64,000 bases of DNA, from contig NZ_CP011930.1 of assembly GCF_001040945.1 (NCBI RefSeq), positions 1,364,001 to 1,428,000 on the forward strand, read 5' to 3'. The stretch is from Herbaspirillum seropedicae. GTDB taxonomy: Bacteria; Pseudomonadota; Gammaproteobacteria; Burkholderiales; Burkholderiaceae_D. Shown here piece after piece: positions 8,312-17,009 of this stretch (position 1 is the first letter of the stretch; each line of letters starts with the position of its first letter). The translations under genes and the position numbers were made by a program. The notes under the pieces were generated by a model. That model saw only the letters and a list, made by a program, of their open reading frames with translations. It did no database searches and was not told the origin of the DNA.

Positions 8312-8345
8312 CCCGTCCTTGATCTAGCGAAAGCTGTTGGCTGGC

Positions 8346-8822
8346 TTACCGAGTGTTGTATTTCGGTTTGCTATTAGAAGCAACGCACTTTGCAAATGCT
8401 TCATATTCAAGATATGCGACCCAGCCCATTTTAATGAGGTCTTGTTTGGATGGAGATACAACATTACATTCGATTGGCATTGCGGCGACAAACAGCTTTT
8501 TGTCCCACTGGTCGTAATGTTTGAGGTCGTCGAAAACGGCGTTGCCGCCACTATGCCCAGGTGTGCCTCGAATTGAGTTAAAGAACTGCTGCCAGCGCCC
8601 TATCAATCCCTGACGTGAATTGGTCATGCCGATATATGAAACATCTTTCCAGTCTGGTAATGATCCGGCTAGGTTCTTTTTTGTGATTGAGAGAAGGTAA
8701 ATTCCCGGCATTTCAGACAGAGGAATATCCTTTCGATCCTCCCAAGAAAACCATGGGCAGAACTTCATTCTAGGGACTTTAATAGATCTCACAGAATTTC
8801 CTCTGCCTAATATTTGCGCCAA
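8346..8822 (-). CDS. GIY-YIG-like nuclease domain protein
   Basis: A 158-residue protein with the GIY-YIG core: PGIYLLS (G40-I41-Y42) and VSYIGMT (Y63-I64-G65), then a likely catalytic Arg in GLIGRW, and an acidic YLEYEAF near the C-terminus that may supply the metal-binding Glu. GIY-YIG domains are nucleases found in homing, repair and restriction enzymes. The gene is more AT-rich than its neighbours and lies beside Mrr genes near a tRNA, which suggests horizontal acquisition. The substrate is unknown; a small defence or mobile nuclease is possible. Confidence 0.65.
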   Translation of the reverse strand: MAQILGRGNSVRSIKVPRMKFCPWFSWEDRKDIPLSEMPGIYLLSITKKNLAGSLPDWKDVSYIGMTNSRQGLIGRWQQFFNSIRGTPGHSGGNAVFDDLKHYDQWDKKLFVAAMPIECNVVSPSKQDLIKMGWVAYLEYEAFAKCVASNSKPKYNTR

Positions 8823-9019
8823 TAAAAAATTAACCGATTATTTCAGTTTTTCCTTCTGACCGATTGCCCCGCACTTTAAACACTTCCCTGTTTTGAAACA
8901 CTGATTTGAGCAAGGAGCTCCAGGAAGCCTATGGAGAAGTCATGCTGGAGCTGCGCGCCGGAAAAAATTGGCGTCCCTGTTGGGCGAGAATGCCCCGACC
9001 CAGTGACTGAAAGCTCTTG

Positions 9020-9940
9020 CTATTCACCTTCGAAATAGTCGGAGTCGATCTTTTTTATTTCATAGAGGCCGACTTGGGCGACGCCGACGTTGTGGTCGAC
9101 CATCAGCTTTGCGAGTTGTCGTCCATCCAGCAAGATTATCTTGGAGCTGATGATGTTTGTGTATTCTTCAGCTTCACTTGAAAAGCTCGATGTCGTAATG
9201 AACACCCCTTTGTTTGCACGTTGTCCTTGGAGTGCACCCGCAAACTTCTGAATTTCTGGTCTGCCGACCGTTCCTTCCCATCGCTTCGCTTGAACGTAAA
9301 TGACGTCGAGGCCCAAGCGGTCCTCTTTAATAATGCCGTCAATTCCGCCATCGCCGCTCTTTCCGACAGCACTCGCGGCATCCTGCCGAGAGCCCCCGTA
9401 CCCCATGGACACCAGAAGATCAATGACCAGCCGTTCAAAAAAGGCAGGCGACATGGACCTCACCTGATCCAGGAGTTCTGCCTCAAGATTGCTGCGGAGG
9501 GTTTGGTAGGCAGCAGCCAAAGCATCTTCCGGAGTCTGGTCAGTGCTTGCTACTGTAGCGTTTGGAGCATCTGGTGTGTCGACCTCCTTCGTTCTTCGCC
9601 GCACTTGGAACTCACGGAACTCTTGGTATCGGCGCAGAAACTCGACATCGATTTTTACCGGTGGCTTAGATAACAGGTCGCTACCTCGTTCAGTGATCTG
9701 AAGTACTCCCCGTTTTGCCGATTGAAGTAGCCCTGCTTGTTTTAAATAAGTTCTTGCCCATCCGGCTCGATTATCGAAGAGTGGGGCGGTGCCACTTGGA
9801 AGCATTTCCGCACGTTGCGCATCGGTGAGGGAAAACTCGTCGGCTAACTGCTCTACCAGATCTCTGAATCGATGCTCTTTAGTATCGCCTGTTAAGCGAA
9901 GGAGGGGGAGCATGATCGACTGATAATCGGGAATGGTCAT
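9020..9940 (-). CDS. mrr: Mrr-type restriction endonuclease
   Basis: A 306-residue protein with Mrr architecture. An N-terminal winged-helix DNA-binding region (about 5-90, with IMLPLLRL and GWARTYLKQAGLL) is followed by a linker and a C-terminal PD-(D/E)XK-like Mrr catalytic domain (about 160-285). Catalytic motifs are GDGGIDG (Asp201) and VQAKRW (Gln217-x-Lys219). Family members cut methylated DNA (type IV restriction) from the cytoplasm. No methyltransferase is nearby, consistent with type IV. Base composition is lower in GC than the flanking core genes. A deleted second copy lies at 8210-8311. Confidence 0.85.
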   Translation of the reverse strand: MTIPDYQSIMLPLLRLTGDTKEHRFRDLVEQLADEFSLTDAQRAEMLPSGTAPLFDNRAGWARTYLKQAGLLQSAKRGVLQITERGSDLLSKPPVKIDVEFLRRYQEFREFQVRRRTKEVDTPDAPNATVASTDQTPEDALAAAYQTLRSNLEAELLDQVRSMSPAFFERLVIDLLVSMGYGGSRQDAASAVGKSGDGGIDGIIKEDRLGLDVIYVQAKRWEGTVGRPEIQKFAGALQGQRANKGVFITTSSFSSEAEEYTNIISSKIILLDGRQLAKLMVDHNVGVAQVGLYEIKKIDSDYFEGE

Positions 9941-10232
9941 TTGTGAATATTATTGGGTTTGATTTCTAATCAATTGTAGCAGTGCTCTCTGCTCCCCCTC
10001 CGGCTCTTCATTGCCATCGCTAGAGCATGAGGCTTGGGTATCCATATGAGAATTCTATGCTGCGGACGGGCCCAGTCTCGCTCTCAGTAGCTGCACCGAA
10101 TCGGCCGGAGCTCTGGGTATTCCAGTACCAAAATATCAGGTCCATAGAAGTCATGATGAACGGAGGGAGGAGGGAGCTGGATGCCTCGATGTCGCGCCAG
10201 ATGGCGGATCACTAGCAAGCAAGCCGATAAGG
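9941..10232. other. Intergenic stretch between mrr and the tRNA-Lys terminator
   Basis: About 290 bases of mixed composition without a convincing gene. A 62-codon open frame at 10027-10215 has no ribosome site, an atypical protein sequence and no family resemblance. I see no copy of the tRNA-Lys 3' end here, so no attachment-site duplicate is evident. The region probably carries the mrr promoter near 9941-10000. Confidence 0.5.
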
Positions 10233-10267
10233 AAAAACAAAAAGGGCTCCAGCGAACTGGAGCCCTT
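10233..10267 (-). terminator. Terminator of the tRNA-Lys transcript
   Basis: Perfect 11-bp stem (10242-10252 with 10257-10267), TTCG loop on the minus strand, followed by a T-rich run. It lies 20 bases past the tRNA 3' end. Confidence 0.9.
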
Positions 10268-10287
10268 CTCATGTACTGCTGAATTTC

Positions 10288-10363
10288 TGGTAGGCCGTGC
10301 GGGACTCGAACCTGCGACCAACGGATTAAAAGTCCGCTGCTCTACCAACTGAGCTAACGACCC
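10288..10363 (-). tRNA. tRNA-Lys (anticodon TTT)
   Basis: A 76-base cloverleaf on the minus strand. The 7-bp acceptor stem begins GGGTCGT, the D-arm is AGCTCAGTTGGTAGAGC, the anticodon loop CTTTTAA gives anticodon TTT, the T-arm contains GGTTCGAGTCC, and CCA is encoded at the 3' end. It follows the Tol-Pal operon on the same strand but has its own promoter. Its 3' end faces the mrr accessory patch. Confidence 0.97.
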
Positions 10364-10374
10364 GAAAGACCGCT

Positions 10375-10404
10375 ATTATAGGCAAACGCTATTGGCGCTG
10401 TCAA
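10375..10404 (-). promoter_or_regulatory. Consensus sigma-70 promoter of tRNA-Lys
   Basis: Minus-strand TTGACA (10404-10399) and TATAAT (10380-10375) separated by 18 bases. The start would fall a few bases upstream of the tRNA 5' end at 10363. Confidence 0.85.
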
Positions 10405-10467
10405 CACATAGCCGCATGGTGATCACGGTCCCGCATCACCCGCCCAGGCAGCGCCTCTGCCAGCCCC

Positions 10468-11223
10468 TTACTTCAGCGACGCCATCCGTTCCTTGCCGGT
10501 CTGCGCGGCAGGGGTGTTGGGATACTTGGCGATCAACTGTTCCAGCGTCTTCTTGGCGGCGGCCTTGTCTTTCAGCTCAGCCTGCGAGCTGGCGATGTTG
10601 AGCAGGGCGTCAGCGGCCTTGGGATTGTCCGGATAGTTCTTCACCACCACCTGCTGCGCGGCAATGGCGCCCTTGTAGTCGCGCTGGGCGTACAGGGAAT
10701 TGCCTTGCCAGTATTGCGCCGAAGGGGCGTAGCCGGACTGCGGATAGCGCTTCAGGAAGTCGGCAAACGCATTGGCCGCTCCCTTGTAGTCGCCACCCTT
10801 GAATTGCGACAGGGCCGCGTCATAGGCCTGCTGTTCGGAAACGCCCACGGCCACGGTCTGGCCATCCACTTGCACCTGCTGCGGCTCGAGCTTGCGCAGG
10901 CGTGCGTCCAGGTCGACGTAGAAATCCTTCTGACGTTGCTGGGCGTTGGTAATCTCGTTGGTCAACACTTCGATCTGGCCGCGCAGGGCCGCAATCTGCG
11001 ATTGCAGGTTGTCGTTGCGATCGGAAAGCGTCAGGACACTGTTCTTGTCAGCCTTGTTGGCGACGTCGCGTTGCAGGGCTTCGATCTTGGACCGGATGTC
11101 CAGGATGGCCTTGCGCGCCTCGTCATCATCAAACAGGCCGGCACGGGCGGTAAGCGGTAAGAAAGCCGTGGCGGCCAGCAGAGCCGCCACGGTTACCGAT
11201 TTCAGTTTGAAAGCGGTATGCAT
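10468..11223 (-). CDS. cpoB: Cell division coordinator CpoB (YbgF)
   Basis: A 251-residue periplasmic protein. The ATG at 11223 is chosen; a GTG at 11232 would overlap the pal stop. It has a signal peptide ending TARAG, an N-terminal coiled coil (about 30-105) used for trimerisation and TolA binding, and C-terminal TPR-like repeats (YDAALSQFKGGDYKGAANAF; AQYWQGNSLYAQRDYKGAI). CpoB coordinates outer-membrane constriction by Tol-Pal with septal peptidoglycan synthesis. It is the last gene of the Tol-Pal operon, 5 bases after pal. Confidence 0.93.
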   Translation of the reverse strand: MHTAFKLKSVTVAALLAATAFLPLTARAGLFDDDEARKAILDIRSKIEALQRDVANKADKNSVLTLSDRNDNLQSQIAALRGQIEVLTNEITNAQQRQKDFYVDLDARLRKLEPQQVQVDGQTVAVGVSEQQAYDAALSQFKGGDYKGAANAFADFLKRYPQSGYAPSAQYWQGNSLYAQRDYKGAIAAQQVVVKNYPDNPKAADALLNIASSQAELKDKAAAKKTLEQLIAKYPNTPAAQTGKERMASLK

Positions 11224-11228
11224 GACAA

Positions 11229-11747
11229 TCACTGGTAAGCGATGTCAGCGCGACGGTTCTCGGCGTAGGACGCTTCATCCTGGCCCAGTGCCTTCGGCTT
11301 TTCCTTGCCGAAGGAAACCGCTTCCACCTGTGCGTCGGACACGCCCAGCAGCACCAGCGCCTTGCGGACGGCTTCAGCACGCTTCTGACCCAGGGCCAGG
11401 TTGTATTCTGCGCCACCGCGATCGTCGGTGTTGCCCTGGATGATGACCTTGCGATCCTTGTGCGCCACCAGGTACTTGGCGTGGTTCTCGATCACGGTAC
11501 GGTATTCCGGCTTGACGGTGTAGCTGTCGTAGTCGAAGTACACGCTACGCTTGGCCAGCACGCCTTGCGGGTCGTTCAGCGGATCCACGGAGCCGGCGTT
11601 GACGGTGCCCACGGTACGGGTGTCAGCGCCGTTGCTTGCGCCGGTCTGCACGGGCGCGTTGGCCTTGTCGTCCAGCTTGGTCGACGAGCAGGCGGCCAGC
11701 AGAACAGCGCTGGAGACGATGAGAGCGAAGGTACTGATAGTGCGCAT
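11229..11747 (-). CDS. pal: Peptidoglycan-associated lipoprotein Pal
   Basis: A 172-residue outer-membrane lipoprotein with lipobox LAAC (Cys20). The C-terminal OmpA-like domain (about 65-172) includes VYFDYDSYTVKPEY and the peptidoglycan-binding segment NTDDRGGAEYNLALGQKRA. It binds diaminopimelate in peptidoglycan and TolB in the periplasm, tethering the outer membrane. It lies 56 bases after tolB in the conserved order. Confidence 0.96.
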   Translation of the reverse strand: MRTISTFALIVSSAVLLAACSSTKLDDKANAPVQTGASNGADTRTVGTVNAGSVDPLNDPQGVLAKRSVYFDYDSYTVKPEYRTVIENHAKYLVAHKDRKVIIQGNTDDRGGAEYNLALGQKRAEAVRKALVLLGVSDAQVEAVSFGKEKPKALGQDEASYAENRRADIAYQ

Positions 11748-11803
11748 TTTGGATTTCTCCTTGTCGTGATGAAAGCAATACTGAATGGTTTTGTTGGACT
11801 TCT

Positions 11804-13090
11804 TTATTTCATGAACGGACCCCAGGTCGGCTCCCTGATATCGCCGGCCTGCGTCGTCAGACGCTGTTTGATGCGGCCATCGACGGAGACGACGGCCAGG
11901 GATCCGCGACGACCTGCTTCCGTCGCGTACATGATGTATTTGCCGTTGGGCGCAAAGCTGGGCGACTGGTCGCGGCTACCGTCGGACAGACGGATCTCCT
12001 GGCCATTGGTCAGGTCCAGTGCATACAGCTGGAACTGGCCATCGCGGCGCGAGATGAAGGCCAGCGTCTTGCCATCGGGCGAAATGCGCGGGCTGATGTT
12101 GTAGCTGCCGTTGAAGGTCACGCGCTGGGGCGAGCCGCCATCCAGGCCGACCTTGTACACCTGCGGGCCGCCGCTGCGGTCGCTGGTGAAGTAGATGCTG
12201 CCGCCATCGGGCGAGAACTGCGGTTCGGTATCGATGCCGGCGCTGTTGGTCAGGCGACGCAGGCCCGAACCGTCGGCATTGATCACGTAGACCTGGGTGA
12301 GACCGTCGCGGGTCAGGGCCACGGCCAGGCGCGAGCCGTCCGGCGACCAGGCGGGGGCGGAGTTGCTGCCCTTGAAGTTGGCCACGATGGAGCGCTGGCG
12401 GGTTACCAGGTTCTGGATGTAGACCACGGGCTTCTTCATCTCGAAGGAGACGTAGGCGACCTTGGTGCCGTCAGGCGACCAGGACGGCGAGATGATGGGC
12501 TCGTTGGAGCGCAGCGCCACCTGGGTGCCTTCACCGTCGGCGTCAGCCACTTCCAGGCGGTATTCGCCGCCGGACTTGGTCACGTAGGAGATGCGGGTGG
12601 AGAAGATGCCGGGAATGCCGGTCAGCTTCTGGTAGATGTCATCGGCGATCTTGTGCGCGGTCAGGCGCAGCAGTTGCGGCTGGGCGCCGATGGACAGGGC
12701 CGAGAGCTGGCTCGACTGGACCGTATCGAAGAGGCGGTAGCGCACGTCGAAACGGCCATCGGCCAGGCGCGTGACGCTGCCCACGGCCAGGGCGTTGGCG
12801 CCGCGCTTTTGCCAGTCGGCATAGTTGACGGCCGAGGAGTCCGAGAGTGCATCGCCATTGTCGATGAGCTTGAAGACGCCGCTGCGGGCCAGGTCCGCCT
12901 TGACCACCGAGGTGATCTGTTGCGGCGCCGACTCTTCACCGGGGAAGGCGGTGATGGCGATGGGAATCTGGGAGGCACCCACGCCGGTGATCTCGAAGCG
13001 GATCTGCGCCTGCGAGGCCGGGGCGAAGGACAAGCCGGCCACGGCGGCGGCCGTGGCGGCGAGGCTGGTCAGGTAACGGGCTTTAATCAT
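11804..13090 (-). CDS. tolB: Tol-Pal system periplasmic protein TolB
   Basis: A 428-residue periplasmic protein with signal peptide (ending ASQAQ), an N-terminal alpha/beta domain, and a six-bladed beta-propeller with repeated WSPDGTKVAYVS, WSPDGSRLAVAL and FSPDGGSIYFTS motifs. It links TolA to Pal during outer-membrane constriction. It starts 3 bases after the tolA stop, so the two are translationally coupled. Confidence 0.97.
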   Translation of the reverse strand: MIKARYLTSLAATAAAVAGLSFAPASQAQIRFEITGVGASQIPIAITAFPGEESAPQQITSVVKADLARSGVFKLIDNGDALSDSSAVNYADWQKRGANALAVGSVTRLADGRFDVRYRLFDTVQSSQLSALSIGAQPQLLRLTAHKIADDIYQKLTGIPGIFSTRISYVTKSGGEYRLEVADADGEGTQVALRSNEPIISPSWSPDGTKVAYVSFEMKKPVVYIQNLVTRQRSIVANFKGSNSAPAWSPDGSRLAVALTRDGLTQVYVINADGSGLRRLTNSAGIDTEPQFSPDGGSIYFTSDRSGGPQVYKVGLDGGSPQRVTFNGSYNISPRISPDGKTLAFISRRDGQFQLYALDLTNGQEIRLSDGSRDQSPSFAPNGKYIMYATEAGRRGSLAVVSVDGRIKQRLTTQAGDIREPTWGPFMK

Positions 13091-13093
13091 CGT

Positions 13094-14050
13094 CTACTGA
13101 TCTTTCGGATAATGGGTGAAAGTGAAGCTGGACGGCACCTTGTTGTCGGTGTCCGGCGGGAACGGCTGCGACTTCATGACTGCCGTACGCACCGCTTCAT
13201 CAAAGCCGGGGACGCCCGAAGGCTTGTTCACGCGCACGCTGCGCACGGTCCCGTCCGGGAACAATTCGACAGTGTACTCCCCAGCAGGGTTTCCGCTCAC
13301 GCCACTGTTGTCGAAGACCGTGTTGCTGCGGATCTTGGCGCGCAACTTGTTGGCGTAGTTGGGGCTGCCCTTGGGACCTTGCGACTTCTCGGCCGTGCCC
13401 GTGCCGCCGGTGGCGCTGGTGGCCTGGCCCATCATGCGTTTGAGGTCTTCCTGGCGACGTGCTTCAGCGGCCTTGGCGTCGGCGGCAGCCTGCTGCTGCT
13501 TCTTCTTGTCGGCAGCCTGCTTCTCGGCGTCGGCCTTCTTCTTGGCCTCGTCTTCCTTCTGTTTCTCTTCCTTGAGCTTCTTCTGCTTGTCGGCTTCGAG
13601 CTTTTCCTTCTTCTCGCGCTCGGCCTTCTCCTTCTCAGCCTTTTCCTTCTCAGCCTTGAGCTTTTCGGCCTTTTCCTTTTCCAGTTTCTCCTGCTTTTCC
13701 TGTTCTTCCTTGCGCTTCCTTTCCTTCTCCTTCTGCAAGGCGATATCGGGCTTCTCGACCTTGGGTTCGTCGATCACCTTGGGCGGGACAGGCTTGGGTT
13801 CCGGTTGCGGTTGCGGCTTGGGCGGCTCGACCACGGGCTGCGGTTGCGGCTCGGGCGGGGTGGGCAGCGGGGCGGCTTCCTTGTATTGCGGATCCCAGAT
13901 CTCGGCTTCCACCGTCAGCGGTGTTTCGCTCTGCCAGCGGATGCCGATCCAGAAGAACAGGAACAAGGCCACGTGCATCACCAGCGCCAGCGTGATGGCG
14001 CGCCAGCGGCCGGGAGCCTTGGGGATGTTGTAGGGTGCGTTATCGCTCAT
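13094..14050 (-). CDS. tolA: Tol-Pal system protein TolA
   Basis: A 318-residue inner-membrane protein. It has a short cytoplasmic N-terminus, one membrane helix (about 18-38), a Pro-rich stretch (55-90), a long Lys/Glu/Ala helical domain (about 98-200) spanning the periplasm, and a C-terminal TonB-like domain (about 228-318, with EYTVELFPDGTVRSVRV). It transduces the TolQR proton-motive signal to TolB and Pal. The low-complexity helical region produces a long antisense open frame that is not a gene. Confidence 0.95.
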   Translation of the reverse strand: MSDNAPYNIPKAPGRWRAITLALVMHVALFLFFWIGIRWQSETPLTVEAEIWDPQYKEAAPLPTPPEPQPQPVVEPPKPQPQPEPKPVPPKVIDEPKVEKPDIALQKEKERKRKEEQEKQEKLEKEKAEKLKAEKEKAEKEKAEREKKEKLEADKQKKLKEEKQKEDEAKKKADAEKQAADKKKQQQAAADAKAAEARRQEDLKRMMGQATSATGGTGTAEKSQGPKGSPNYANKLRAKIRSNTVFDNSGVSGNPAGEYTVELFPDGTVRSVRVNKPSGVPGFDEAVRTAVMKSQPFPPDTDNKVPSSFTFTHYPKDQ

Positions 14051-14067
14051 ATCACTCGGGTGTGCGC

Positions 14068-14502
14068 TTACTTGGTGGCCAGGCCGACCCGCGCAATGCC
14101 CTGTTTCTTGGCTTCCGAGATCACTTGCACGACCTCGTCATACTTGATGTCCTTGTCAGCCGAGATCATCACGGCCAGCTCGGGATTGTCATCGTGCAGC
14201 TTGCGCAGGCGCTCCGACAGGTCGGTCTTGCCAGTCACCGTCTCGGCCTTCTTGCCGCCGCTCTTAGGGCCATTGATGCGGATGGTGGCCTGGCTGTTGG
14301 GCTTGAGGGCGATCTCGATATAGTCCGAAGGCGGTTGCGTGGACTTGCCCGCCGTGGGCAGGTTGATCACGCTGGGGTTGGTGATGGGCGTGGCCACCAT
14401 GAAGATGATCAGCAGCACCAGCATCACGTCGATGTAGGGCACGACGTTGATTTCTGACTTGAACTTGCGGGGACGGCCCCCGCGCATTGATGACCCAGCC
14501 AT
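14068..14502 (-). CDS. tolR: Tol-Pal system protein TolR
   Basis: A 144-residue ExbD/TolR family protein with one membrane helix (about 24-44) carrying the essential Asp in INVVPYIDVMLVLLIIFM, followed by a periplasmic domain. It forms the proton-driven motor with TolQ. Its ATG shares one base with the tolQ stop (TAATG at 14504-14500), indicating translational coupling. Confidence 0.96.
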   Translation of the reverse strand: MAGSSMRGGRPRKFKSEINVVPYIDVMLVLLIIFMVATPITNPSVINLPTAGKSTQPPSDYIEIALKPNSQATIRINGPKSGGKKAETVTGKTDLSERLRKLHDDNPELAVMISADKDIKYDEVVQVISEAKKQGIARVGLATK

Positions 14503-15206
14503 TAGCGTGCCTGACGTTGCAAGATGTTGGAGAACTCTTCGATGAAGCTTTCGAAGCGGATCGCCAGACGGTCGATGTCGTGCGAATAGCGGTTGTAGGC
14601 GACCACGGCCGGAATGGCGGCGAACAGGCCAATGGCGGTCGCAATCAGCGCTTCGGCAATGCCGGGAGCAACGGCGGCCAGGGTGGCCTGCTGCACATTG
14701 GCCAGGCCGCGGAAGGCGTTCATGATGCCCCAGACGGTGCCGAACAGGCCCACGTAGGGCGAGACCGAACCGACCGAAGCCAGGAAGGCCAGGTGCGATT
14801 CCAGTGCATCCATTTCGCGCTGGTAGGCCGCGCGCATGGCGCGGCGGGCGCCATCGAGCAGCAGGCTGGGATCGACGGCGCCGCCACGGGCCGCCACCGA
14901 CGCCTTGGCCTTGGTGAATTCACCCATGCCGGCCTGGAAGATGCGTTCCAGCGCGCCGCCGGCACCACCGGCCTTGCGGCGGTTGGACAGGGCGTCCTGG
15001 TACAGCGCCGAGAGGTTGCCGCCGGACCAGAAGACGCGTTCGAATTCCTCGGTCTGCACGCGGGCGGCGCGGATGGTGAACATCTTGCGGAAGATGTAGG
15101 TCCAGCTGATGATCGAGGCCGACAGCAGCAGCAGCATCACCAGTTGCACCAGGACGGACGCGTTTGCGATCAGCGAAATGAAGGACAGGTCTTGTGTGAC
15201 ATTCAT
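14502..15206 (-). CDS. tolQ: Tol-Pal system protein TolQ
   Basis: A 234-residue ExbB/TolQ/MotA-family inner-membrane protein with three membrane helices (about 15-37, 138-160, 172-195). It has the typical GLFGTVWGIMNAFRGL and PGIAEALIATAIGLFAAIPAV segments that line the proton path with TolR. It is 212 bases downstream of ybgC; that gap holds no gene, so it may carry an internal promoter. Confidence 0.96.
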   Translation of the reverse strand: MNVTQDLSFISLIANASVLVQLVMLLLLSASIISWTYIFRKMFTIRAARVQTEEFERVFWSGGNLSALYQDALSNRRKAGGAGGALERIFQAGMGEFTKAKASVAARGGAVDPSLLLDGARRAMRAAYQREMDALESHLAFLASVGSVSPYVGLFGTVWGIMNAFRGLANVQQATLAAVAPGIAEALIATAIGLFAAIPAVVAYNRYSHDIDRLAIRFESFIEEFSNILQRQAR

Positions 15207-15418
15207 GGGAAAGTGTGGCGGCTTGGAGGCGGCGTTTGGATGGAAAGTCGAGAGTTAAAAATCTTTTGTTCAGTGAGCCTGCGGGCGATACGAAACAAAA
15301 GACGGTAAATAGAGACAGAAGTTTTCCCTGCGGCAGATCGTCCCAGCTGGCGAGAGGGGCCTGCAAGCAGGCGCGAATCTCTGAGCCATAAAGGCTCGGA
15401 TGAGCTTTTCCGTTGACA

Positions 15419-15853
15419 TCATGTGGTCTTCTTGAGGCAAGTCAGCAGTTCGTCAGGAATCGGGCGCGGCCGGAACGTGGCCTGGTCCACGCAGACGACG
15501 GTGATGCTGCCGCGGGCCAGCAGCCTGGGTTCGCCGTCCCCCGACGGCAGGCGCCAGGCCTCCTGGATGAATTGCATGGAGGCATTTCGAAGTTTTTCGA
15601 CCACGACGGTCAGGCGGAGTTCATCGTCCAGGCGGGCCGGCGAGAGGTAGTCGACGTTGGTGTTCTTGACCACGAAGATGGCGCCGGTGGTCGCGGCAAG
15701 CTGCTGTTGCTGGAAGCCGAAGGAGCGCAGCCATTCGGTGCGGGCGCGCTCGAAGAACTTCAGGTAATTGGCGTAGAAGACAACGCCACCGGTATCTGTA
15801 TCTTCGTAATAGACCCGGATCTTCCAGTCGAATGGACTACTGGCGGCACTCAT
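15419..15853 (-). CDS. ybgC: Tol-Pal-associated acyl-CoA thioesterase YbgC
   Basis: A 144-residue hot-dog-fold thioesterase with the YbgC signature YYEDTDTGGVVFYANYLKFFERARTEW; Asp in DTDTGG is the catalytic residue of 4-hydroxybenzoyl-CoA-thioesterase-type enzymes. The family hydrolyses acyl-CoA or interacts with acyl carrier protein and is almost always first in tol-pal operons, as here. The preceding 203 bases (15854-16056) probably hold the operon promoter. Confidence 0.93.
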   Translation of the reverse strand: MSAASSPFDWKIRVYYEDTDTGGVVFYANYLKFFERARTEWLRSFGFQQQQLAATTGAIFVVKNTNVDYLSPARLDDELRLTVVVEKLRNASMQFIQEAWRLPSGDGEPRLLARGSITVVCVDQATFRPRPIPDELLTCLKKTT

Positions 15854-16056
15854 ATGCTTCTTGTTATTGGGAAATCTGCTGTGGCAGCGGAAATGGAGAC
15901 AGAGGAAAAAGGATCAATCAATATTGCACTATTGCAATCACGCCCGTGACGACCGCAGACTTCTTGCGGCAGTCAGCAGGAAAGCAGGAAAGGGCAGAAG
16001 AGGCGTTCCTGCGGCACCGTGGCGGTTCCGGCAAAAACGCCATTCTACCTCATCCC

Positions 16057-16809
16057 TTATTGTTTGCGCTTGATGTTGAAGGGGCTGAAGCCCTGGCAGG
16101 TCGGCATCAGCTCCATGTAGTTGATGTTCACATGGGCCGGCATGGTGGCGACCCAGAAGGCTGCTTCCGCGATATCGTCTGCCGTCAGGGGCGTGGTGCC
16201 TTCGTAGACCTTGGCCGCTGCGCCGTCGTCGCCCTTGAAGCGCACGTTGGAGAACTCGGTGCCGCCGCACAGGCCGGGGGCCAGGTTGGTGGCGCGCACG
16301 CCGGTGCCGACCAGGTCGGCGCGTAGGTTCAGCGTGAACTGGTCAACGAAGGCCTTGGTCGCGCCGTAGACGTTGCCGCCCGGATACGGATAGGCGCCGG
16401 CCACCGAACCCAGGTTGATGATGGTGCCGCGGCCGCGCTTGACCATGTCGGGCAGCAGGGCGTGGGTGATGGTAACCAGGCCCTTGACGTTGGTGTCGAT
16501 CATGGTTTCCCAGTCCGACAGCGCCACTTCATGGGCTGGGCCCAGGCCCAGCGCCAGGCCGGCATTGTTGATCAGGACGTCGACTTCCTTCCAGGCGCCG
16601 GTGAGGCTGGCCAGGCCGGTCTCGATGGAGGATTTGCTGGTCACGTCCAGCACCAGCGGCAACACCTTGTCGGCGCCCAGTTCCTTGACCAGGTCGTCCA
16701 GGCGCTCCTTGCGGCGGCCGGCGGCGATGACCTTGTGGCCATTGCCGGCGAATTTGCGCGCCATGGCGGCGCCGAAGCCTGCGGTTGCTCCCGTAATCAA
16801 GACGACCAT
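16057..16809 (-). CDS. ydfG: NADP-dependent short-chain dehydrogenase, YdfG type
   Basis: A 250-residue SDR. ATG 16809 is preceded by AGGAG; an upstream in-frame extension is not coding-like. Cofactor motif GATAGFG (7-13), NNAG (81-84), and catalytic Ser135, Tyr148 and Lys152 are present. The end [17 protein letters not shown] and the segment [13 protein letters not shown] are characteristic of YdfG, which oxidises L-allo-threonine and serine and reduces malonic semialdehyde. It is divergent from glyA, another serine/glycine gene, across a shared regulatory region. Confidence 0.85.
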   Translation of the reverse strand: MVVLITGATAGFGAAMARKFAGNGHKVIAAGRRKERLDDLVKELGADKVLPLVLDVTSKSSIETGLASLTGAWKEVDVLINNAGLALGLGPAHEVALSDWETMIDTNVKGLVTITHALLPDMVKRGRGTIINLGSVAGAYPYPGGNVYGATKAFVDQFTLNLRADLVGTGVRATNLAPGLCGGTEFSNVRFKGDDGAAAKVYEGTTPLTADDIAEAAFWVATMPAHVNINYMELMPTCQGFSPFNIKRKQ

Positions 16810-16965
16810 CTCTTCAATCTCCTGTTGGTGTGGCGATGTGGCGTGGAACCGGCGCAGCCGGAAAGAAAAGGGAATTGTAGCCCAAAGCCGCTTTTTACGA
16901 GGGCGGGCTCGCTTTTCCCGCTGGTTTCGCTGGCATGGCGGGGTGTTGTCAGGACCGCAGGGTTC

Positions 16966-16994
16966 TTGCCCAAATCGCCTCGTTTCACTACAAT
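16966..16994 (+). promoter_or_regulatory. Sigma-70-like promoter of glyA
   Basis: TTGCCC (16966-16971) and TACAAT (16989-16994) with a 17-base spacer. The predicted start near 17001 places the whole riboswitch within a leader of about 245 bases. Confidence 0.6.
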
Positions 16995-17009
16995 GCGCTG
17001 ACCATTTCG

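Noticed and set aside
8906..9007. Short plus-strand frame (TTG start, KELQEAYGEVMLELR segment) in the accessory patch
   Set aside because: It has a GC-richer, coding-like look and may be the broken end of a core gene, but with only 34 codons, no ribosome site and no recognisable match I cannot support it.
10027..10215. A 62-codon plus-strand frame between mrr and tRNA-Lys
   Set aside because: No ribosome site, atypical composition and no family resemblance.
10288..10363. Attachment-site duplication of the tRNA-Lys 3' end in the accessory patch
   Set aside because: Scanning 8040-10287 for the tRNA 3' sequence found no second copy, and no integrase gene is present.
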